A stretch of 64,000 bases of DNA from Saccharopolyspora kobensis (GTDB lineage: Bacteria; Actinomycetota; Actinomycetes; Mycobacteriales; Pseudonocardiaceae). The stretch is from NCBI RefSeq assembly GCF_900108315.1, contig NZ_FNVB01000005.1, forward strand, positions 1 through 64,000. Direction: 5' to 3'. Made by a program: the position numbers and the translations under genes. Below are positions 31,831 to 38,458 of this stretch, one piece after another. Under the pieces are notes generated by a model. That model did no database searches. It saw only the letters and a list, made by a program, of their open reading frames with translations, and was not told where the DNA came from. Each line of letters starts with the position of its first letter. Position 1 is the first letter of the stretch.

Positions 31831-33663
31831 GTGTCGTACGCGATGGGGATCGACCTCGGCACAACGTTCACATCCGCCGCCGTCGGCGATGCGGCGGGGA
31901 CGAGGATGGTGCCGTTGTCCCGGGATATCGTCGTCCCGTCTCTGGCTTACCACGCGCCGGACGGAACTCTGCTCACCGGCGCCGCAGCCGCTGGTGCCGA
32001 CGGTGATCCGGCGCGGCTCGGCCGCGGGTTCAAGCGCAGGCTCGGCGACCCGACGCCCCTGGTGCTCGGTGGCGCCACCTACTCGCCGAGCGCGTTGATG
32101 GCCGCGCAGCTGCGCGCCGTCCTCGACCAGGTCCGCGCGCACATGGGCGGGCCGCCCGGATCGATCGTGCTGACCTGCCCGGCGATCTGGGGCCCCTACC
32201 GGCGGGAGCAGTTCGCCGAGGTGCCGCGGCTGGCCGGTGTCGAGAACGTGCAGGTGATCACCGAGCCGGAAGCCGCTGCCACGCACTACAGCCGGGAGCG
32301 GGCGCTGGGCGAGGGCGAGGTCGTCGCGGTCTTCGACCTCGGCGGCGGCACGCTGGACACCACCGTGCTGCGGATGCGCCGCGACGGGATGGAGATCCTC
32401 GGCACGCCGGAGGGCGTCGAGCACCTCGGCGGCATGGACTTCGACGACGCGCTGCTGGCCCACTTCGACGAACGCCTCGACGGCGCGATCACCCGGCTCG
32501 ACCCCGCCGATCCGGCAGCTGCCGCCGCGCTCGCGCAGATCCGGGCGCAGTGCGTGCGCGCCAAGATCGACCTGTCCACCGAGCCGGACGTGACGCTGAA
32601 CGTCGCGCTGCCGTCCGGAGCGCGCGAGCTGACGATCACGCGCCGGGAGTTCAACGCGGCGATCCGGCCGTCGGTGGAGGTCGCCGTCGATGCGCTGCGC
32701 CGCACCGTCGCCTCGGCGGGACTGCGCGGCGAGGACCTGTCCGCGGTGCTGCTGGCCGGTGGTTCCTCGCGGGTTCCGCTGGTCACGCAGCTGGTCTTCG
32801 AGCAGTTCGACAAGCCGGTGCGGATGGCGCACCACCCGAAGTTCACCGTCGCCCTCGGCGCGGCGACGATCGGAACCCGCGCGCTCACCGCTCCCCCGCC
32901 GCGACCGGTGCAAGCCGTCGAGCCGGCGCGCAGCGAGCCGAAGCGACGCCGCTGGTTGGTGCCTGCGGTCGCGGCCGCGGCCGCCGTGGTCACCGCGGTG
33001 GTCGGCGGAGTGCTGCTGTTCAGCAGCGGGCCCGACGTCAACACCGCGGCCAGCACCAAGACCCCGGTACCGGAATCGTCCACTTCGGACGCCAGCGCGG
33101 TGCAGGGCGGTCGGCTGCCCGACCCGCTGCTGGTGTTCGACGACGACACCGCCGGGCCCTACCGGGCTTTCATCTCCTCGCAGGAGAAGTGGGACGGCAC
33201 CGAGGTCATCGCGCACAGCGCGGCCCACGCGGCGATCTCCGCGACCACCGGCGACGGGTTGCGGGTGAACTGGACGAGCGACGACCCGGCCCAGATCTAC
33301 CTGCAGACCGGCAACAACACCCGGGACCTGTCGTCCTACGCGGCCAACGACGGAGCGCTGGTGTTCGACGTGGTGGTGAACCAGCCGCTGAGCGGCTCGG
33401 CATCGGTGGCCACGCACTGCGGCTACCCGTGCGGTGCCGAGCTCGACGCCACCGGGCTCTTCCGCGGCCTGCCCGTCGGCTCGCCGGCGAAGGTCACCAT
33501 CCCGCTGAGCTGCTTCACCGAGAAGGGCCTGGACCCGAAGCGGGTCAACACCCCGTTCCTGGTCTACGCCCAGGGCCCGTTCGACGCCACCTTCCGCAAC
33601 ATCACCTGGGTCGCGGGCGCGGCCACCAGCCCAGAAGCCACACCCTGCTCCGCGCTGTCGTGA
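31831..33663 (+). CDS. Membrane-anchored Hsp70-like ATPase with ExoP-type C-terminal domain
   Basis: This protein has 610 residues. The N-terminal half is an Hsp70/actin-type ATPase (GIDLGTTFTSAAVG; VFDLGGGTLDTTVL; LAGGSSRVPLV). The substrate-binding domain of DnaK is missing. Instead, a single membrane helix at about 372-400 (WLVPAVAAAAAVVTAVVGGVLLF) leads to a Ser/Thr linker. The C-terminal domain (about 425-600) contains SSYAANDGALVFDVVVNQPL, HCGYPCGAELDATGLF and NTPFLVYAQGP. These match my knowledge of the galactose-binding-like C-terminal domain of ExoP-type family 3 beta-glucosidases. The topology places the ATPase inside and the sugar-binding-like domain outside. The GTG at 31831 has AGGAGG upstream. 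Confidence 0.88.
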   Translation: MSYAMGIDLGTTFTSAAVGDAAGTRMVPLSRDIVVPSLAYHAPDGTLLTGAAAAGADGDPARLGRGFKRRLGDPTPLVLGGATYSPSALMAAQLRAVLDQVRAHMGGPPGSIVLTCPAIWGPYRREQFAEVPRLAGVENVQVITEPEAAATHYSRERALGEGEVVAVFDLGGGTLDTTVLRMRRDGMEILGTPEGVEHLGGMDFDDALLAHFDERLDGAITRLDPADPAAAAALAQIRAQCVRAKIDLSTEPDVTLNVALPSGARELTITRREFNAAIRPSVEVAVDALRRTVASAGLRGEDLSAVLLAGGSSRVPLVTQLVFEQFDKPVRMAHHPKFTVALGAATIGTRALTAPPPRPVQAVEPARSEPKRRRWLVPAVAAAAAVVTAVVGGVLLFSSGPDVNTAASTKTPVPESSTSDASAVQGGRLPDPLLVFDDDTAGPYRAFISSQEKWDGTEVIAHSAAHAAISATTGDGLRVNWTSDDPAQIYLQTGNNTRDLSSYAANDGALVFDVVVNQPLSGSASVATHCGYPCGAELDATGLFRGLPVGSPAKVTIPLSCFTEKGLDPKRVNTPFLVYAQGPFDATFRNITWVAGAATSPEATPCSALS

Positions 33664-33674
33664 ACAGATTGATC

Positions 33675-33800
33675 CCAGGCCGTTCTGCGTGGCGCTAGCG
33701 GGATCTCAGCGCCCGCCTGGACTCCGGGTGCCCGGCCTCGTGCATGACCAGTGCACGGCGGCCGGGCCGTCCTCGTCAGACGAACGCTGAGATCCCGCTC
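33675..33800. repeat. GC-rich palindromic interspersed repeat, copy 3
   Basis: This is the best-formed copy. The outer arms GCGGGATCTCAGCG and CGCTGAGATCCCGC, the next arms GGGTGCCCGGCCTCGTGC and GCACGGCGGCCGGGCC, and the short ATGACCAGT centre can fold into one long hairpin of about 110 bases. It lies just after the Hsp70-like gene and may serve as its terminator. Confidence 0.8.
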
Positions 33801-33893
33801 CGGTGCAGGCGCCGAGGGCGGGCCGTGCGCTGTTCGTCGCTGGAGGCCTCGCCGCTGCGGTCCCTCGAATGATCCGACTGGGACCGGCGCGGG

Positions 33894-33928
33894 GGGGTTA
33901 TCCCTACCTGAGAAGGCGGGATAACCCC
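33894..33928. promoter_or_regulatory. Inverted repeat upstream of the sigma factor gene
   Basis: GGGGTTATCCC (33894-33904) pairs with GGGATAACCCC (33918-33928) around a 13-base centre. The left arm extends into TATCCCTACC, the same half-site as in the palindrome at 31677. It lies about 90 bases before the sigma factor start. The rest of the gap 33664-34017 holds repeat copy 3 and no gene. Confidence 0.6.
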
Positions 33929-34017
33929 TTGAGCTGGAGGGACAAACCCAGCGACGGTTCCGCTCCGGGCCGCGACGCTTGCTGTCGTAGTCAGCAGGCG
34001 ATACGGCGGGAGCGGCA

Positions 34018-34530
34018 ATGCCCAGTGTTCAGCTCGAAGACGTGATGCGGGCCCACGGCGATGCTCTGCACGCATATGTCACACGTCTGACCAACGGCGA
34101 TCGGTTCGCCGCCGAGGACGTCGTGCAGGAGACCTGGGTGCGGGCCTGGCGCAACCTGGACCGGCTCACCGAGAACCTGGGCTCGGTCCGCGGCTGGCTG
34201 CTGCGGGTCGCGCACAACATCGCCATCGACCAGCACCGCAGCCGCCGCGCCCGCCCGACCGAGGTCGGCCTGCCCGAGCAGGACCTGGAGTACGCGGCGG
34301 TGGCGCCCAGCGCCAACGACCAGGTCGAGACGAAGATCGTCGTCCGCGCGATGCTCGAAACCCTCTCCCCCGCGCACCGCGACACCGTGCTGGAGGTCTA
34401 CTACGCCGACCGCACGGCGGCGTCGGCGGCCAAGGTCCTCGGTGTCCCGGCGGGCACGGTGAAGAGCCGGCTGCACAACGCCTTGCGCACGCTCCGCGAA
34501 TCGGTCTCCGCGCAGCCGCTCGCGGCCTGA
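34018..34530 (+). CDS. ECF-type RNA polymerase sigma factor
   Basis: This 170-residue group 4 sigma factor has region 2 (YVTRLTNGDRFAAEDVVQETWVRAWRNLD) and region 4 (SPAHRDTVLEVYYADRTAASAAKVLGVPAGTVKSRLHNALRTLR), separated by a short linker. It resembles the SigL/SigK-like group. No anti-sigma gene is adjacent: the convergent neighbour is the EccA-like gene. Control may therefore be transcriptional, through the inverted repeat upstream. The ATG at 34018 has GGGAG nearby. Confidence 0.93.
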   Translation: MPSVQLEDVMRAHGDALHAYVTRLTNGDRFAAEDVVQETWVRAWRNLDRLTENLGSVRGWLLRVAHNIAIDQHRSRRARPTEVGLPEQDLEYAAVAPSANDQVETKIVVRAMLETLSPAHRDTVLEVYYADRTAASAAKVLGVPAGTVKSRLHNALRTLRESVSAQPLAA

Positions 34531-34547
34531 CCCCGGATCGCACGAGA

Positions 34548-34599
34548 TGGACCGTGAGCACTTTCTGCCGCAATAGCCCCAGAAAGTGCTCACGGTCCA
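34548..34599. terminator. Bidirectional hairpin terminator
   Basis: A perfect 20-base-pair stem runs from 34548-34567 to 34580-34599 with a 12-base loop, between the convergent sigma factor and EccA-like genes. The stem starts TGGACCGTGAGCACTTTCTG. Its CCGTGAG opening is shared with the hairpin at 10531-10572. Confidence 0.88.
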
Positions 34600-34605
34600 C
34601 CCGGC

Positions 34606-37600
34606 TCAGGACGTGTGGCTCGGCGGCGCGGGGACGTCTTCGGGCAGCAGCAGGCAGAGGTCGTCCATCGTGGGCTCGGTCAGCGAGCGGGTGCGGCGGG
34701 CGTGGTGGGCGATCGTCTCGTCCAGGACCTGACGGGCGTAGCGGCCGTTGCCGAAGGACTCGCCGCGGCTCATCGTCGCGAAGTGCGTGCGCAGCGCCGC
34801 CACCGTCGGGCCGGTGCACTCGTAGCCGGTGTCGGTGGCGTGCTGGTTGACGATCGTGACCAGCTCGTCGGGCGTGTAGTCGGCGAAGCGCACGCGGTGC
34901 GAGAACCGGGACGACAGACCGGGGTTGGCGGCCAGGAAGCCCTCCATCTCCCGCTCGTAGCCCGCCGCGATCACCACCACCTCGTCGCGGTGATCCTCCA
35001 TCAGCTTCACCAGCGTGTCGATCGCCTCCCGGCCGAAGTCGTTGCCACCGGCCTTGCTGGAGGACAGCGTGTAGGCCTCGTCGATGAACAGCACGCCGCC
35101 GCGCGCGCGGTCGAAGGCCTCGGTCGTGCGGCGCGCGGTGTGCCCGATGTACTCGCCGACCAGATCCGCGCGCGCGACCTCGGTGACCTGCCCCTGGGCC
35201 AGGACGCCGAGCGCCGCCAGCAGCGAGCCGTAGAGGCGGGCCACCGTCGTCTTGCCGGTGCCGGGCGGGCCCGCGAAGATCAGGTGCCTGCTCACCGACG
35301 GCACCGGCAGGCCGGCCGCCTGCCGCCGCCGCGCCGAGGTGAGCAGGTCGACCATCGCCGACACCTCCGCCTTCACCTCGTCCAGGCCGACCAGGGCCTG
35401 CAGGGTCCCGAGCAGCTGCTCGATGCGCTCCTCGTCCACCCGGCCCGCGCCCGCGCCGACCGATGAACCGGGCAGCGGGCCGAGATCCTCCGGCAGCAGC
35501 CTGGTCAGCGCGACGTGCCCGGCGTCGAGGTCGTCGGCCAGCCGGTAGGCCTGGCGGCCGAGCATCTCCTCGAACACCTTGCGGGCGGTGCGGCCGTTGC
35601 CGAACGCCGCGTCGCGCGGCAGGTTCGTGAAGTAGGTGTGCAGCGCCGCCCGGGTTTCGAACTCCAGCCGGTAGTCGTGGCTGCGGCACAGGCCCTCGAC
35701 GATGGTGACCAGCTCCGCCGAGGAGTAGTCGGCGAACTCGATGGTGCGGGAGAAGCGCGAGGACAGTCCCGGGTTGGCCGCGAGGAACGAGCGCATGTCG
35801 TTGGTGTAACCGGCGACGATCACCACCACCTCGTCGCGGTGGTCCTCCATCAGCTTCACCAGCGTGTCGATCGCCTCCCGGCCGAAGTCCGGGCCGCCAC
35901 CGCCGTTGTTGCCCGCCGACAGCGTGTAGGCCTCGTCGATGAACAGCACGCCGCCGATCGCCTTGTTGAACATCTCGGTGGTCTTGATCGCGGTGCCGCC
36001 GACCACCGAGGCGACCAGGTCGGGCCGCGCGACCTCGACCAGCTGCCCGGAGCGCAGCACGCCGAGCGCGGTGAGGATCCGGCCGTAGAGCCGGGCCACC
36101 GTGGTCTTGCCGGTGCCGGGTGCGCCGGTGAACACCAGGTGCCGGGACAGCGGCGGCGACGGCAGGCCCGCGGCCGCCCGGCGCTCGGACATCTGGTGCA
36201 GCCGCACCAGCGTCTCCACCTCGCGCTTGACGCCGTCCAGGCCGACGAGCGCGTCCAGCTCCGCGAGCAGGTCGTCCAGCTCCTCGGTGTCGCCGCCGGG
36301 CTCGACCGGGGCCGGGGCGGAGTCCGGAGCGGACTTCTCGACCAGCGCGGGGACCTCGCCGCCGGGCAGCCGGACGTCGGTGCCGAGGTTGCGCTCGGCG
36401 ACGCAGCCGCTCACCTCCACCGGCTGGTCGGTCTGCACCGCGATGCCGTCGCCCAGGTTGTCCCGCACACCGCAGTCGGTGATCGAACCGTCGGCGTGCC
36501 CGCGCCACAGCACACCGGTCTGGCACTCGCGCACCTCACCGCCGTCGACGACGAGCCGGGCCTGGTCGGTGGCGAGCAGGCCGGTGGCCGCGGTGCCGAC
36601 GACCTTGGTGTCGCGCACGGTCACCGCGGCCTGCCGCTCGACCAGCACACCGTTGCCCGCGCCACCGGTGATCTCGCAGGCCACCAGCCGGATCGTGCCG
36701 TCCGCACCGGCGACGACGGCGTCGTGGCCGGTGCCGGTGAGCACGCACTCGGACAGGTCGGCGGTCGATCCCTCCAGGACCTGCACCGCGTGCCCGCGAG
36801 CTCCGTCGACGGTCACCTGCTCCAGCTCGACGGCCGATTCCTGCACCACCACGACGGCCTGGGCGGTGGTGTCGCGCAGGTGGCAGTCGCGCAGCACCGG
36901 GCGGGATCCGCTCGCCGACAGCACGCCCACACCGTCCACAGCGGACACTTCAGTGCCGGTGACGATGAGCTCGCTGCGCTCCTCGACCACGATCGCGGTG
37001 CCCGAGATGTCGCTGATCCGGCAATTGCGCAGCTCACCGCGCCCGCCGTCGGCAGCGAGCACGGCGCCCTTCGCCTCGGTCACCGCGCAGTCCACCAGGA
37101 CCGGAATGCCACCGGAGCGGGCGACGACCGCGGTGGTGCCCACGGAGCCGATCGTGCAGCCGGTCAGCTGGGCCGCACCACCGTCGAAGGCCAGCACCCC
37201 GGCCCCACCGGGGTTGCGCACGGTCGTGGTGTCGGCGCGCAGCTGGGCGCCGCGGCGGACCACGACCGCGACCTCCGAGTCGGCCGCGACCTCGCACTCG
37301 CCGAGGTGCAGCGCCCCGGATTGCAGGTCGACCGCGACTTCGCCGTCGGAGTGCGCGAACTCGATGCCGGACACCTCGGCGTGCTCGGCGGTCACCCGCA
37401 GCACCGGGGTGCCCGCCGCCTCGATCCGCACATCGCCGGGCGAGCCGGAACCGGACAGCGTCACGTCGCGGTCCAGCACGATCGACTCCGGGTACAAGCC
37501 GGGGCGGATGGCGATCACGTCGCCGTCGCGCGCCGAGCTGATCGCGTCTCCGACGGTGCGGTAGCAGTCCGGCTCGGTCGGCGAGACGCCGAGCACGGAG

Positions 37601-37626
37601 CGGACACCGGACATCCTGCTCGTCAC
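34606..37626 (-). CDS. EccA-like protein: beta-helix fused to two AAA+ domains
   Basis: This protein has about 1006 residues. Residues 30-440 are a right-handed parallel beta-helix with many short repeats (TGTEVSAVDGVGVL, CHLRDTTAQAVVV). Two CbxX/CfqX-type AAA+ domains follow. The first has GAPGTGKTT near 503 and GGVLFIDEAYTL near 557; the second has GPPGTGKTT near 787 and GGVLFIDEAYTL near 845. EccA proteins of ESX systems carry one such AAA+ domain, so this is an extended relative likely acting in substrate handling. I chose GTG 37626, overlapping the upstream stop, with GGAGGG; ATG 37614 is an alternative. Its position in the ESX locus supports the role. Confidence 0.9.
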   Translation of the reverse strand: MTSRMSGVRSVLGVSPTEPDCYRTVGDAISSARDGDVIAIRPGLYPESIVLDRDVTLSGSGSPGDVRIEAAGTPVLRVTAEHAEVSGIEFAHSDGEVAVDLQSGALHLGECEVAADSEVAVVVRRGAQLRADTTTVRNPGGAGVLAFDGGAAQLTGCTIGSVGTTAVVARSGGIPVLVDCAVTEAKGAVLAADGGRGELRNCRISDISGTAIVVEERSELIVTGTEVSAVDGVGVLSASGSRPVLRDCHLRDTTAQAVVVVQESAVELEQVTVDGARGHAVQVLEGSTADLSECVLTGTGHDAVVAGADGTIRLVACEITGGAGNGVLVERQAAVTVRDTKVVGTAATGLLATDQARLVVDGGEVRECQTGVLWRGHADGSITDCGVRDNLGDGIAVQTDQPVEVSGCVAERNLGTDVRLPGGEVPALVEKSAPDSAPAPVEPGGDTEELDDLLAELDALVGLDGVKREVETLVRLHQMSERRAAAGLPSPPLSRHLVFTGAPGTGKTTVARLYGRILTALGVLRSGQLVEVARPDLVASVVGGTAIKTTEMFNKAIGGVLFIDEAYTLSAGNNGGGGPDFGREAIDTLVKLMEDHRDEVVVIVAGYTNDMRSFLAANPGLSSRFSRTIEFADYSSAELVTIVEGLCRSHDYRLEFETRAALHTYFTNLPRDAAFGNGRTARKVFEEMLGRQAYRLADDLDAGHVALTRLLPEDLGPLPGSSVGAGAGRVDEERIEQLLGTLQALVGLDEVKAEVSAMVDLLTSARRRQAAGLPVPSVSRHLIFAGPPGTGKTTVARLYGSLLAALGVLAQGQVTEVARADLVGEYIGHTARRTTEAFDRARGGVLFIDEAYTLSSSKAGGNDFGREAIDTLVKLMEDHRDEVVVIAAGYEREMEGFLAANPGLSSRFSHRVRFADYTPDELVTIVNQHATDTGYECTGPTVAALRTHFATMSRGESFGNGRYARQVLDETIAHHARRTRSLTEPTMDDLCLLLPEDVPAPPSHTS

Positions 37627-38447
37627 GATGGGCCCTCCTGTGGTGTCAAGGCCGCGCGCACGCGGTGGCGGGCCAGCGGGGTCAGGCGGCCACCCGGCCT
37701 GCCGCCCAGCGCGTGCCCGGCCAGCTCCGCATCGGGCGCCAGCTGGTAGCGGTCGAGGTAGTACTTGGCGGCGTCCGACCACACCCAGGTGCCGTCGGAG
37801 CGCAGGCCGGCGGGCACCGCGCGGGTGCCGGTGAACACGTCGAGCATCAGCACGTCCGCGGTCAGCACGACCTCGCCCGCGGTGAGGAAGTCCAGCAGCC
37901 GCCGCCGTTCGGCCGGATCCACCACGAGCTCGTGGCCGGGGTCGAACCACGGCCCGGCGGCGGTGGCGCCGTCGAAGGTGCGGGCCACGCGGACCTCGGG
38001 GCCCGGCTCCGCCGACCACAGCAGCGTCGCGGCCAGCAGCGCGTTCTCGTGGTAGCCGGGCAGGACGTCGCCGGGCGCGAACACCTCCACCCGCGGTGAG
38101 TCCACCAGGCCCGCCAGCGCCCGGTGAGCGGCGGTGGTCGTGGCCGTCAGGTCTCCTTCGGACTGGACGAGGTGCACGCGGTCGGTGCCGCCTCGGGTGG
38201 TGGCCCAGCACGCCTGCGCGCCGGGCTCGTCCCGGATCGCGGCGAGGACGGCGCGATCGGCTTCTTCGTGGCCGTGCGGCTCCGGGGCGAAAGTGTGCTG
38301 CGGCTGCTGGGGTTTCGCGTCGCCGAGCAGGGCGAACAGGCCGTCGAGGCGGGTCTCGTCGGCGGCGGCGTGCGCTTCGCGGGCGATGGCCAGCCAGCCG
38401 TCCGGCACCTGACCGGCCAGCGCGAGCAACTCCTGGTGCTGGATCAC
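37623..38447 (-). CDS. Uncharacterised ESX-locus protein (274 residues)
   Basis: The soluble protein begins VIQHQELLALAGQVPDGWLAI. It has an acidic, strand-rich middle (RVEVFAPGDVLPGYHENALL; FDPGHELVVDPAERRRLLDFL) and ends with TWVWSDAAKYYLDRYQLAPDAELAGHAL. No signal peptide, membrane helix or known domain is recognised. The GTG at 38447 has GAGGAGAA upstream. It lies between the ART-like protein and the EccA-like protein with an overlap and an 11-base gap, so all three are likely cotranscribed. A chaperone or immunity function would fit the context but is speculative. Confidence 0.7.
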   Translation of the reverse strand: MIQHQELLALAGQVPDGWLAIAREAHAAADETRLDGLFALLGDAKPQQPQHTFAPEPHGHEEADRAVLAAIRDEPGAQACWATTRGGTDRVHLVQSEGDLTATTTAAHRALAGLVDSPRVEVFAPGDVLPGYHENALLAATLLWSAEPGPEVRVARTFDGATAAGPWFDPGHELVVDPAERRRLLDFLTAGEVVLTADVLMLDVFTGTRAVPAGLRSDGTWVWSDAAKYYLDRYQLAPDAELAGHALGGRPGGRLTPLARHRVRAALTPQEGPS

Positions 38448-38458
38448 CGGTTCTCCTC

